From Trichaptum fuscoviolaceum (taxonomy: Eukaryota; Basidiomycota; Agaricomycetes; Hymenochaetales; Trichaptaceae), in the NCBI GenBank assembly GCA_910574455.1, contig CAJSYZ010000008.1:248001-312000 (forward strand): a stretch of 64,000 bases of DNA, in the 5' to 3' direction. The notes under the pieces were generated by a model. It made no database searches, had not been told where the DNA came from, and was given only the letters and a program-made list of their open reading frames with translations. Positions 22,101-31,222 of this stretch are shown here, piece by piece. Position numbers and translations under genes: made by a program. The first letter of the stretch is position 1, and every line of letters starts with the position of its first letter.

Positions 22101-23104
22101 ACCCGCAGACGGATGGGCAAACCGAAAGGGTAAACCAAGAGCTGGAACAGTATTTACGGGCTTTCATAGATACACGACAAGAAAACTGGGCCGGATTACT
22201 CCCAATGGCAGAGTTCGCGCACAACACGAAAGCGCACGCGGCAACACGACAATCTCCGTTCACGCTTGTCTACGGCTACAATCCCGAATTCACGATTGCC
22301 CCGAGCGACGGCCTATCCACGGTCCCCGCCGCGGACGCACGACTACAGGAGCTTCAGCAGGCACAGGAAGAGGCAAGAGCGGCTTTGGAGGTTGCGGCAG
22401 AGCGCATGAAGCAGCACTACGATCAGGCCCGGAACGAGGCCCCGCAGTACGCAGTCGGGGATAAAGTCTGGCTCGAAGCGACGAACGTTCGACGACCGGG
22501 AGCGCGCAAATTATTACCGAAACGACTAGGGCCGTATAAAGTGAAGGCAAAGCTAAGTGACCTCACCTACGAACTCGAACTCCCCGCGTCGCTGAAGATT
22601 CATCCCGTATTTCACGTATCGCTGCTCTCGCCATACCACGAAGACGATATTCCCGGTCGAACGCAACCCCCGCCGCCCCCAGTCGAAGTAGAAGGAGATC
22701 TGGAATACGAGGTGGAAGAGGTACTGGACGCTAGACGGTTTAGACGGAGGTTTGAATATTTGGTACGATGGAAGGGATATTCGAGCGCGGAAGATACATG
22801 GATTCCCGCAAAGGATATGGGTAATGCAAAGGCTAAAATTCGCAGTTTCTATCGAAAACACCCGGACGCCCCTCGAGAAGTCAACGCTATCGAGCTCTGT
22901 GACCTGAGCAAGATTCAAGCTTGGCGCCCCGGAGTTGCGCCTTTGGAGGGGGGTAATGTCGAGATCCCGGGCTCCTTTTCTCATTTCCCGCACTTTCCCG
23001 CCAAGGATCCCGACATGAGCAGACAATCCCGCGGGGAGAATCCCGCCATTGGATTCCCCGCGCGAAACCCCATTCCCGAATCGCACGATCCCATGCTCAC
23101 GTGA
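18917..23104 (+). CDS. pol: Pol of element 1 (protease, RT, RNase H, integrase, chromodomain)
   Basis: Polyprotein for reverse transcription and integration. Order: aspartic protease LDSGASGTF (about residue 149); reverse transcriptase with FGLTNAPATF and catalytic YLDD (533-536); RNase H with ECDASDFATG and YEIYDKELLAI; integrase zinc-binding HNSLPAGHPGRW...CDTCART and the core SDRGPQF...HPQTDGQTERVNQELE; and a C-terminal chromodomain, EYEVEEVLDAR then YLVRWKGYSSAEDTW. The start given is only the first in-frame start-like codon in the overlap with gag; the true N-terminus is probably near 19170-19184 by frameshift. The frame reads on through the polypurine tract and 148 bp into the 3' LTR before stopping. 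No disabling mutation was seen. Confidence 0.92.
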   Translation: MLLLRRERPFSERLPNATANPKPKGYEIHVPVEPLAPRAPVVRRNAQTYGGTVRPECAAVRATERIRRHDARRQERSQSRSPAPSGFSVGSYCSVAPYTTQPPLWPKNSLNNGPLYLTISTIDRRLRRHLKFPVQVSDGKTDALATVMLDSGASGTFINSRYVSRHGLQTRDLVIPILLRNADNSPNAIGRITKEVVLNVEMKGHLEQLTMAVADIGDDDIIMGIDWLRHHNPTIDWTNDVVDLNRCPPQCDNQQRLVPLPRLAIAEEVETPWGPDRTQAEWEAVPPGFRYSEKYWDQYHDAESYFVTTDDHFAYKIAASYTHSQAIAEKSAVKEGEKTFEELVPPEFREFADVFSKVESERLPLRKPYDHAIDLEPGKVPPYSKIYPLAPAERDALREFVDENLRKGYIRPSKSPAAAPVFFIKKKDGTLRMVVDYRRLNDITVKNRYPLPLTMELVDALQKAKVFTTLDLRWGYHNVRLKQGDEWKAAFRTQAGHFEPTVMTFGLTNAPATFQHMMNDIFKDLIGVYVIIYLDDLLIFSEDESQHEEHVREVLKRLRENDLFCKPEKCKFKQTSVEYLGMIISQGKVAMDPAKVQAVLDWPTPKKVKDIQAFLGFANFYRRFIRDFSHIVKPLTTLLKKDVRWVWTENQQFAFDYLKRMFTTAPVLMMPDMSRQFIVECDASDFATGAVLSQEGDDGLIHPVAFFSKSLNDAERNYEIYDKELLAIIRALDEWRHYLEGASHKLDIVSDHKNLLYFSESRTLTRRQARWSLFLTRFDFTIRHRPGRLGGKPDAMSRRVDLQPEGEDNTGRTLLTPEMFRLKAIRRGMTQVHGDQALLRRIRKSDQYEDELVDAIELVKSKAPRVLTKELEDWSTEEGLILYQGKVYVPKDETIRRDVVKTYHNSLPAGHPGRWKTFEMVSRNYWWPGMSNFVERYVSGCDTCARTKNRSQRPVGLLQPNEIPQGPWQAISCDFITQLPRSEDYDAIFVVVDRLTKQAHFIPTTSDIDAPETAELFLQHVWKLHGTPRQIISDRGPQFVAQFMKALFSRLGIKGTTSTAYHPQTDGQTERVNQELEQYLRAFIDTRQENWAGLLPMAEFAHNTKAHAATRQSPFTLVYGYNPEFTIAPSDGLSTVPAADARLQELQQAQEEARAALEVAAERMKQHYDQARNEAPQYAVGDKVWLEATNVRRPGARKLLPKRLGPYKVKAKLSDLTYELELPASLKIHPVFHVSLLSPYHEDDIPGRTQPPPPPVEVEGDLEYEVEEVLDARRFRRRFEYLVRWKGYSSAEDTWIPAKDMGNAKAKIRSFYRKHPDAPREVNAIELCDLSKIQAWRPGVAPLEGGNVEIPGSFSHFPHFPAKDPDMSRQSRGENPAIGFPARNPIPESHDPMLT
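22944..22956 (+). other. Polypurine tract of element 1
   Basis: TGGAGGGGGGTAA directly precedes the 3' LTR. It is the expected plus-strand primer and is identical to that of element 2. Confidence 0.8.
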
Positions 23105-23774
23105 CTTATCCCGCACCACCATCCCGGCAACCATGCACGCATACACACACTCATTTACGACGACCCGCCACGGCACACGTACATTCACTTATCAACATAC
23201 GCTCATTAATCCGTTAGTACCTCAAGGTGACGACCTGCAACAGTCTGGCATACCTAGTCTGGCTAGTCGCGGCCCCGGACCGGACGCTGACGTCCACGGA
23301 CAGGCCGTAGCCATCTGGAGAGACGGGATAGACATGCCTAGCAGTGCGGTCGTAGCATGTATCGTTTGTAGTAGATAGGTGCGCCTTGCGCAAGGACACT
23401 TAGCATAGATTAACTATACAGTCTTTACGAAGTAGATAAATAGCTGTAGGCATCGTAAGGAGCACCCCACTTTTGACCTCTTGTGGAGTGCTTCCTTAGG
23501 TGCGATCTCTCTCTTTTCTCCTGTGTAGTTAGTTGCGCAATACTTACTTGTGGAGTGCTTCCTTAGGGATCCGCTTACTTGACGTTCAAAGCAGTGAAGA
23601 GTCCTAGCTGGCCTTGAGAATCCCGCGACGCGCCTGGATAGAATCCCGCGCGTTTCCCGCCTGAATTCCCACGCTCGTTCCCAGTCGCGAATCCAGATTC
23701 CCGAACGCGGGTTCTTGTCGCGAATTCCAGTTTCCCGAAACTGTTTCCCGCTACAATTCCCGACGGTCGTAACA
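22957..23774 (+). repeat. 3' LTR of element 1
   Basis: Same 818-bp sequence as the 5' LTR with one difference seen by eye. It is followed directly by the target duplication CCCGT. Confidence 0.95.
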
Positions 23775-23779
23775 CCCGT

Positions 23780-24490
23780 ATGCCAAAACGCACTCAAACT
23801 TAGCGGCGCGAACGCGACGACGGCCTTGTCCGGGCACGCTAGTCTGAAATCCCATACTGTGGCCGGGAAGTCGGACACGTAGACGTTGTTGTCTTTCTTG
23901 TCCATGCTGAAGCCGGGTGGTTGATGGGATCCTTTTCTATCGAGGCCTATACCTACGTACGATAATTGAGAAAGGCCTGACTCCGTGGTAATCTCGGACT
24001 CGAGCTTCGCACTTAAGCAGACTTTATCGCACTTTGCACTTTCGTGCGCTGGCCGTTGATAACTAAGCAGGAGCATGACATAAGCATCCGCCCCTATCTC
24101 CAACCGCGCGGCCTCGTTTCCTTTGCTTACCTTGGCTTGGCTTCCACTTCCCTAATCCTCCTGTTCTCGTGTTCGAAAGCGTAGGGGCTGCAGCGTAGTC
24201 AAGCGGGACACTCGTTGTTCTTCAAAACTAGGCGTCAAACCCGATGTTAGCTTGACTGCGTCGACCGTTGATTTCATCCCGGACACGCGGTTTTGCTTCC
24301 CCTTCGCAATCAACACGACGACCTTGAGTGACCGCACTTTCTCCTCAAGCCCCTATACTTCCTCGCTACTACAATCGTTCAGTGGTGAAGACCGATGCAG
24401 AATGTGGGGTTCTTCTCGTGTGATTTCATCTGGCTTTAACGGGATGCTAACGGTTATATTTATGTACACCCTTGCAGTCCGAGACCATCC
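23780..24490 (-). pseudogene. JmjC-domain-like gene, 5' part (split by LTR element 1)
   Basis: On the minus strand one frame reads from about 24490 to the element 1 insertion, ending LSLSAFWHTG. Joining it to the sequence beyond the element, minus one CCCGT, gives WGEKIWEDAYNSG and onward without a break, so this is the upstream half of the gene at 13611-17063. The frame holds two TAG codons (24353-24355, in SSEEV*GLEEK; 24152-24154, in REQED*GSGSQ) with open sequence on both sides in the same frame. Either they are CAG to TAG mutations or they lie in small introns. The start codon was not found. It is divergent from the TET/JBP-like gene on the plus strand. Confidence 0.5.
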
Positions 24491-24637
24491 TTATGCTTGC
24501 CCTGAAAGAAGCAAAGGAAGCCTTCTTTCTCTGTTCGCCGGGGTCACAGGGTGTCGATCCAAACTTAGAACCGGTGCGTTGGCTTCCGAATCACTTTACC
24601 ACTCTCACCCTTTACTCACCCTCCCACATAGCCCACT

Positions 24638-24770
24638 TCCCTCCAAACACCCACCACCTCCATCCATGTGTCTCGCACTTCTACGAAAAGGACCAACGAC
24701 TGGCGCTCGGTGAAGCGCAAAGCGGATGGCGACGAGTGGAAGAGCACCGAATCGCTACGCAGGTGCAACG
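24638..24770 (+). CDS. TET/JBP-like dioxygenase gene, 5' part (split by LTR element 2)
   Basis: The plus-strand frame reading RTNDWRSVKRKADGDEWK runs into the target site of element 2. Removing the element and one CAACG joins LRRCN to VFAKVHHVDIDIAESAF in the same frame, so this is the upstream part of the gene continued at 31223-32462. No in-frame ATG precedes it after the last upstream stop, so an earlier exon probably supplies the start. The 5' end lies within a few hundred bases of the divergent JmjC-like gene. Confidence 0.55.
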
Positions 24771-27254
24771 TGTCGGGATCCCCCAGGACCCCAACATGTC
24801 TAAGGCAAACCCGAACAGAACCCGGTATACTGAAACCCGAATCGCGACCTTGGCTAGATCCCGAAAGGATCCCCCGCTCTCTGATCCCGGAAGAACCTCT
24901 GCTTCGCCATGCATTCTCCTGCTAAGAGTTCCGCCCCGCTACGACCTCCTCGCCCCTGCTTGTCCTCGCCCACGTCTCCTCGTCAGTCCCCCGCCTCGTC
25001 CCCGCGTCTCGATCCATCCCTAGCCCGCCTCGTCGTTCCCCCGACTCTAGGATGATCCCCCGCTCGCTCCCCGCTCCCGTCATGCTCTGTTCCCCGCTCC
25101 AGTGAACCCCGTACCTCGCCATAGTCCCGAAGTCACTCACCATAGCCACAGCCATAGCCATAGCCTGCCACAGCCATAGCCATAGCCATAGCTATCCCAG
25201 ACCTCGTAGGTTCTCGACTATGCCCGGATACCAGATCCCGGCCTCGCGTCCACAGTCATGAAGTGCAGTTAGGAGATTGATCCACTGCGTCCAAAGCCGA
25301 CCTCTGTCTGGCCTTGAGTAAGCCAACACGACAGCGGTCAAGGATTGCTGTCCCGCAATCCTGCCCGGTCACGAACCCTGCCCTGCGCTCGTCCTGCCAC
25401 GGTGCCCTAGCTAACCCCTTCGACATCCTGTGCCTCTTGACCTGCCCTTGTTCGTCCACAGCCTCCCCCGCCAGGAATCCCGCCTCGCCGCGAACACTGT
25501 CAAGCGTCCTCTCTGACAATCCCGCAACCCACGCTCGTTCCCGGTTGGAGTCCCGTCAAGACTCCCCCACTCGTCCAGGTTGGAGTCCCGCCAAACTCCC
25601 CCCGCTCGTTCCCGACTAGAGTCTCGCCAGACTCCCCCGCTCATTCCCGGTAGAAACCCCGCTCGCTTCCCGGTTGGAATCCCGCTCCTTTCCCCCGCAC
25701 GATCCCAGTCGAAAACCCGCTCGTTTCCCGCCTCGCGCCCCGTCTCGAATCCCTGCGCAAATCCCCCGCAGGATTCCCGCCTTCGATCCCGCCGCGATTC
25801 CCATCGCAACCCCAGCTAAGTTCCCGCTCTGATTCCCGAAAGATTCCCGCTACGATTCCCGGTCGAACCCTGTCTCGATTCCCGGTCGAAACCCGAACTC
25901 GATTCCCAGTCGAAACCCGAACCAGATTCCCTGCACGATCCCGTCGTGAATCGCGCGAGTTTCCCGTCGTCCAAGGGAAACCCCTTAGCTTCCCCGCTCC
26001 TCAATGCTAACCTCGTCTTGAGATAGCCCCAGGTGATTGGCCTGGCCACGCACGTGCCAGCCAACTAGTCTCGCTAGTAGCGTCCCGTCCAGGTCCGCAG
26101 ACCTCGTTCCCGCCACCCCGTGTGCGGGATTGATCTCATTGTCCGCAAGGACTCGAACCCCGTCCTTAGTCGCCCTGCCCCGCGCGCGCCTCACGATTAG
26201 GCTTCGTTACGACATCGAAGCCGGCTTCTTCGAAGTTGGTCCCTGTCGATCTCCCACGACCCTGATCCACGCCAGAAGTTGCCTGCAACTTATCCCGAGA
26301 CGATGTATGCATTACATCCGCCCCCCACGCTCGTTACCCCGCTGCCTGTGCGCCAGCTTGATACCTCGCGCACAATTACATTCCTTTAGTTCTCTTTGTT
26401 TCACTTGACCATGCTTCACGCTCGTTCCCTTAGATCTTGCCCAGATGTCCCCCGCACCGAATCCCGAATCCCGGATTCACGTCACTGTATGCGCGGCCTT
26501 CGCCCGCAAGATTGTGTAACTAGTTAGTTGCGCGTTTGTGCATGCCCGTTCCCTGTAGATTCTGCCCAGTAGATAAATACCTGTCGCCACCGTAAGGAGC
26601 ACTCACTTTTGTCCTCTTGTCGAGTGCTTCCTTAGGTGTGTTTCTGTCTTGTCTCTAGTGTAGTTTTACAATGCTGACTTGTCGAGTGCTTCCTTAGGGA
26701 ACCTCCTCCTGATAACAGAAGTGTTGCCTTGAGATCCCGGTTATCCTGAGCTCTCTGCTCCTGTCCTGAGCACGCCTGCTCTCTGGCTCTCTTGTCTCTG
26801 TCTTGTCCCGGATCCCGCTCTGCGAGTCCCGCTCTGAGTCCTGCCCAGAATCCCGCTCTGAGATTCCCGCCAGAATCCCGCTCTGCGATTCCCGCCAAAG
26901 TCCCGAACGATTCCCGCTCTGCGATCCCTGCACGAATCCAGATTCCCGCACGAATCCAGATTCCCGCGCGAATCCAGATTCCCGCCAGAATCCCGCTTGG
27001 AATTTCCCCGCGTCTCGACTCTGTCTCCCCGCGCCTCGACTCTGCCTTCCAGCCTCGACTCTGACTCCGTCCCGTCCTCGCCTTGAGCCCCCTTGCGTCT
27101 CGCCCCCGTAGCCCCGCTCCCCGTGCGACTTCGTTGGCGTTGTAGCGTCCTTAACGGTTCCCCTTCGCCTTCTCCGCTGCCGCGCGCTCTCCCAGGCCTT
27201 GCCCCGGAAGCCGCTAACGCGCCCCGGCCCCCAGGTTCCCCCCAGGTCGTAACA
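24771..27254 (+). repeat. 5' LTR of element 2
   Basis: Begins TGTCGGGATC and ends GTCGTAACA. It is dominated by words such as GATTCCCG and AATCCCGC and includes a CCATAG/CCACAG hexamer run at about 25137-25193. Long open frames on both strands here come from this biased composition and are not called as genes. Confidence 0.93.
26605..26615 (+). promoter_or_regulatory. Inferred RNA 5' end and self-primer, element 2
   Basis: ACTTTTGTCCT is the exact complement of 27257-27267. It lies in the loop between GAGCACTC and GAGTGCT, about 30 bp after AGATAAATAC. Confidence 0.65.
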
Positions 27255-27256
27255 TT

Positions 27257-27267
27257 AGGACAAAAGT
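27257..27267 (+). other. Primer-binding site of element 2 (self-primed)
   Basis: AGGACAAAAGT starts 2 nt after the LTR. Its fourth base (A) differs from elements 1 and 3, and the LTR primer differs to match. Confidence 0.65.
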
Positions 27268-27361
27268 CTAAAGCTTACCGTAACCAGGATTGGCAACAAT
27301 CTACGTTCTTTACCCGACTCTTTTTTTTTTTCGGACTTCGACAACAAATCCCCGCGTCGCT

Positions 27362-28546
27362 ATGTCCGCGTCAGACTCCCGCTCCTCGCGCTCGTCTTCC
27401 CCGAGCAATTCCCGGCCACAGTCACCTGCTGTCCAGCTCCCCCGGCTTGTCTCTGTCCCTGCCTCGCCAGCCACGTCCCGGTCAACTTCCCCAGCCTCGG
27501 TAGCACCTCGTCCCCGCTCTCGCCCTGCGTCCCATACGTCGACCCCCGAAACCCGTGAACTGCGCCGTAAACTGCGCCTCTGTTTCTACTGCGGTTCTAA
27601 CGAACATTTGGTCCCTGCATGTCCGACTGCCCCGCCTCGTGCCACGATGCCCCGTCCTACGGTTCCCCGAATCCCGTCCTCGACCAAGCGCACCCTTTCT
27701 GATGCTGATAGGCATGAAAGGCGAAAACTTGGGCTCTGCTTCTACTGTGGAACAAAGGGCCACTTGATTCGCGATTGCGCTGAAAGGCCTCGCGTGAAAA
27801 AAGCCGCTCCTCCCGCAAAGGTTGCACCCCGGAAGTCTAGCCCGAAACGCCAGTTTGCGACGATAGGTGTCCAAGCTACGTCCTCGGATTCTGCCCCGGA
27901 AACACGCGCCCCCGCTGCCTCAGAACCGTCTCCCGCCATGTTGAGCCGCGTTGCACAAGTCCTGACCCGAATGGTGCCCCACTGCACCCGGATAGTCCAA
28001 GACACGGATCCCGCGTTCAGCCAGTTCCTGCGTCACGAAGTGGAAAGCCTCTTACAGGGTTTGATACAAGTATGCATCTCTGACCTGCAAACGATCCCGT
28101 CAACGTCCACTGCCGCCCCGGTCCCGACTGTCACGTCCCCCGCTCCAGACACTTCGACCCTAGCTTCTCCCGCCGTGCCTCCAGTTCCCGCACCTGTTTC
28201 CCCGGTCCCTGAACCAGTTCCCGCTTCGATCCCGACCCCGCTCGACCCCGTTGTTCCCAAACGACTGCTTGGTGCTGCAGAAGCACAAGCAAACGCGTCC
28301 CGAACTTTGGTAGATTTCCTGCATCGAAAATCCCGTCCAGCCCAGTCCCAGTCGATCCCGGAAGGGCCCCCTGAGGCCACCCTGCCTGAAGTCTCGTCCT
28401 CGACCCCCGCTTCGTCCCCGCCCCTGGTCCTTGCGAAACCCGACCGCCTAGGCAAACTGACTGCCTCTCCCCAGCTCGGTGGGAAAGGCACGCCTCGACG
28501 AAAGCAAAGCCGCCCGTTGGCGCGAATTTTGGTCAAAACCCGGTAG
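27362..28546 (+). CDS. gag: Gag-like protein of element 2 with two zinc knuckles, 394 aa
   Basis: I chose ATG 27362 (MSASDSRSSRSSS), although the frame is open from 27290. The N-terminal third is Ser/Pro/Arg-rich. Two CCHC zinc knuckles follow, CFYCGSNEHLVPAC and CFYCGTKGHLIRDC, about 50 residues apart. The C-terminal half is Pro/Ser/Thr-rich and ends in a basic KQSRPLARILVKTR. There is no clear capsid domain. The likely role is binding element RNA for packaging, in its own particle or in that of an autonomous relative. A 190-bp untranslated stretch and the polypurine tract follow. Confidence 0.8.
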   Translation: MSASDSRSSRSSSPSNSRPQSPAVQLPRLVSVPASPATSRSTSPASVAPRPRSRPASHTSTPETRELRRKLRLCFYCGSNEHLVPACPTAPPRATMPRPTVPRIPSSTKRTLSDADRHERRKLGLCFYCGTKGHLIRDCAERPRVKKAAPPAKVAPRKSSPKRQFATIGVQATSSDSAPETRAPAASEPSPAMLSRVAQVLTRMVPHCTRIVQDTDPAFSQFLRHEVESLLQGLIQVCISDLQTIPSTSTAAPVPTVTSPAPDTSTLASPAVPPVPAPVSPVPEPVPASIPTPLDPVVPKRLLGAAEAQANASRTLVDFLHRKSRPAQSQSIPEGPPEATLPEVSSSTPASSPPLVLAKPDRLGKLTASPQLGGKGTPRRKQSRPLARILVKTR

Positions 28547-28723
28547 AGTCCCCCGCGAATTTTTTTCGGATTATGTTTAGTCCCGCGTTGGTAATAATGG
28601 TTTCTCGACGGAAATCCCGAAAGACTCTGCGCCTTGGTTATGATTATGGTTATTAAGTATTGGATAATTAGTACGGAAAGCTAAAGACTACGCTAATCCT
28701 TTGGTGCTCCGGAGTAGCACCTT

Positions 28724-28736
28724 TGGAGGGGGGTAA
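28724..28736 (+). other. Polypurine tract of element 2
   Basis: TGGAGGGGGGTAA abuts the 3' LTR and is the same as in element 1. Confidence 0.8.
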
Positions 28737-31222
28737 TGTCGGGATCCCCCAGGACCCCAACATGTCTAAGGCAAACCCGAACAGAACCCGGTATACTGAA
28801 ACCCGAATCGCGACCTTGGCTAGATCCCGAAAGGATCCCCCGCTCTCTGATCCCGGAAGAACCTCTGCTTCGCCATGCATTCTCCTGCTAAGAGTTCCGC
28901 CCCGCTACGACCTCCTCGCCCCTGCTTGTCCTCGCCCACGTCTCCTCGTCAGTCCCCCGCCTCGTCCCCGCGTCTCGATCCATCCCTAGCCCGCCTCGTC
29001 GTTCCCCCGACTCTAGGATGATCCCCCGCTCGCTCCCCGCTCCCGTCATGCTCTGTTCCCCGCTCCAGTGAACCCCGTACCTCGCCATAGTCCCGAAGTC
29101 ACTCACCATAGCCACAGCCATAGCCATAGCCTGCCACAGCCATAGCCATAGCCATAGCTATCCCAGACCTCGTAGGTTCTCGACTATGCCCGGATACCAG
29201 ATCCCGGCCTCGCATCCACAGTCATGAAGTGCAGTTAGGAGATTGATCCACTGCGTCCAAAGCCGACCTCTGTCTGGCCTTGAGTAAGCCAACACGACAG
29301 CGGTCAAGGATTGCTGTCCCGCAATCCTGCCCGGTCACGAACCCTGCCCTGCGCTCGTCCTGCCACGGTGCCCTAGCTAACCCCTTCGACATCCTGTGCC
29401 TCTCGACCTGCCCTTGTTCGTCCACAGCCTCCCCCGCCAGGAATCCCGCCTCGCCGCGAACGCTGTCAAGCGTCCTCTCTGACAATCCCGCAACCCACGC
29501 TCGTTCCCGGTTGGAGTCCCGTCAAGACTCCCCCACTCGTCCAGGTTGGAGTCCCGCCAAACTCCCCCCGCTCGTTCCCGACTAGAGTCTCGCCAGACTC
29601 CCCCGCTCATTCCCGGTAGAAACCCCGCTCGCTTCCCGGTTGGAATCCCGCTCCTTTCCCCCGCACGATCCCAGTCGAAAACCCGCTCGTTTCCCGCCTC
29701 GCGCCCCGTCTCGAATCCCTGCGCAAATCCCCCGCAGGATTCCCGACTTCGATCCCGCCGCGATTCCCATCGCAACCCCAGCTAAGTTCCCGCTCTGATT
29801 CCCGAAAGATTCCCGCTACGATTCCCGGTCGAACCCTGTCTCGATTCCCGGTCGAAACCCGAACTCGATTCCCAGTCGAAACCCGAACCAGATTCCCTGC
29901 ACGATCCCGTCGCGAATCGCGCGAGTTTCCCGTCGTCCAAGGGAAACCCCTTAGCTTCCCCGCTCCTCAATGCTAACCTCGTCTTGAGATAGCCCCAGGT
30001 GATTGGCCTGGCCACGCACGTGCCAGCCAACTAGTCTCGCTAGTAGCGTCCCGTCCAGGTCCGCAGACCTCGTTCCCGCCACCCCGTGTGCGGGATTGAT
30101 CTCATTGTCCGCAAGGACTCGAACCCCGTCCTTAGTCGCCCTGCCCCGCGCGCGCCTCACGATTAGGCTTCGTTACGACATCGAAGCACCGGCTTCTTCG
30201 AAGTTGGTCCCTGTCGATCTCCCACGACCCTGATCCACGCCAGAAGTTGCCTGCAACTTATCCCGAGACGATGTATGCATTACATCCGCCCCCCACGCTC
30301 GTTACCCCGCTGCCTGTGCGCCAGCTTGATACCTCGCGCACAATTACATTCCTTTAGTTCTCTTTGTTTCACTTGACCATGCTTCACGCTCGTTCCCTTA
30401 GATCTTGCCCAGATGTCCCCCGCACCGAATCCCGAATCCCGGATTCACGTCACTGTATGCGCGGCCTTCGCCCGCAAGATTGTGTAACTAGTTAGTTGCG
30501 CGTTTGTGCATGCCCGTTCCCTGTAGATTCTGCCCAGTAGATAAATACCTGTCGCCACCGTAAGGAGCACTCACTTTTGTCCTCTTGTCGAGTGCTTCCT
30601 TAGGTGTGTTTCTGTCTTGTCTCTAGTGTAGTTTTACAATGCTGACTTGTCGAGTGCTTCCTTAGGGAACCTCCTCCTGATAACAGAAGTGTTGCCTTGA
30701 GATCCCGGTTATCCTGAGCTCTCTGCTCCTGTCCTGAGCACGCCTGCTCTCTGGCTCTCTTGTCTCTGTCTTGTCCCGGATCCCGCTCTGCGAGTCCCGC
30801 TCTGAGTCCTGCCCAGAATCCCGCTCTGAGATTCCCGCCAGAATCCCGCTCTGCGATTCCCGCCAAAGTCCCGAACGATTCCCGCTCTGCGATCCCTGCA
30901 CGAATCCAGATTCCCGCACGAATCCAGATTCCCGCGCGAATCCAGATTCCCGCCAGAATCCCGCTTGGCATTTCCCCGCGTCTCGACTCTGTCTCCCCGC
31001 GCCTCGACTCTGCCTTCCAGCCTCGACTCTGACTCCGTCCCGTCCTCGCCTTGAGCCCCCTTGCGTCTCGCCCCCGTAGCCCCGCTCCCCGTGCGACTTC
31101 GTTGGCGTTGTAGCGTCCTTAACGGTTCCCCTTCGCCTTCTCCGCTGCCGCGCGCTCTCCCAGGCCTTGCCCCGGAAGCCGCTAACGCGCCCCGGCCCCC
31201 AGGTTCCCCCCAGGTCGTAACA
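28737..31222 (+). repeat. 3' LTR of element 2
   Basis: Direct copy of the 5' LTR, longer by 2 bp (GAAGCACCGG against GAAGCCGG). The same hexamer run lies at about 29103-29159. It is followed by the target duplication CAACG. Confidence 0.93.

Larger units (their letters stand above)
17069..23774 (+). mobile_element. LTR element 1: intact Ty3-type chromovirus
   Basis: Two 818-bp LTRs flank gag and pol, and CCCGT occurs on both sides (17064-17068 and 23775-23779) as a 5-bp target duplication. By eye the LTRs differ at one base (G at 17517, A at 23405), so insertion is recent. The internal region encodes Gag with a zinc knuckle and Pol in the order protease, RT, RNase H, integrase, chromodomain, all with intact motifs. 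It sits in the JmjC-like gene; deleting it with one CCCGT restores a continuous frame. Confidence 0.95.
24771..31222 (+). mobile_element. LTR element 2: gag-only (TR-GAG-like) element with 2.5-kb LTRs
   Basis: Very long LTRs (2484 and 2486 bp) flank only about 1.5 kb that encodes a zinc-knuckle protein and no protease, reverse transcriptase or integrase. CAACG on both sides (24766-24770 and 31223-31227) is the 5-bp target duplication. The LTRs differ by about seven substitutions and one 2-bp indel, so insertion is recent. LTR ends, primer-binding site layout and polypurine tract match element 1. It interrupts the TET/JBP-like gene. Confidence 0.92.

Noticed and set aside
25137..25193. CCATAG/CCACAG repeats as a CRISPR-like or regulatory array
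   Set aside because: It is a simple hexamer microsatellite present in both LTR copies, with no spacers.
24881..27111. Many long open frames on both strands within the LTRs of element 2
   Set aside because: They overlap each other on opposite strands, repeat identically in both LTRs and consist of low-complexity SRIP-type residues produced by the repeated TCCCG words.
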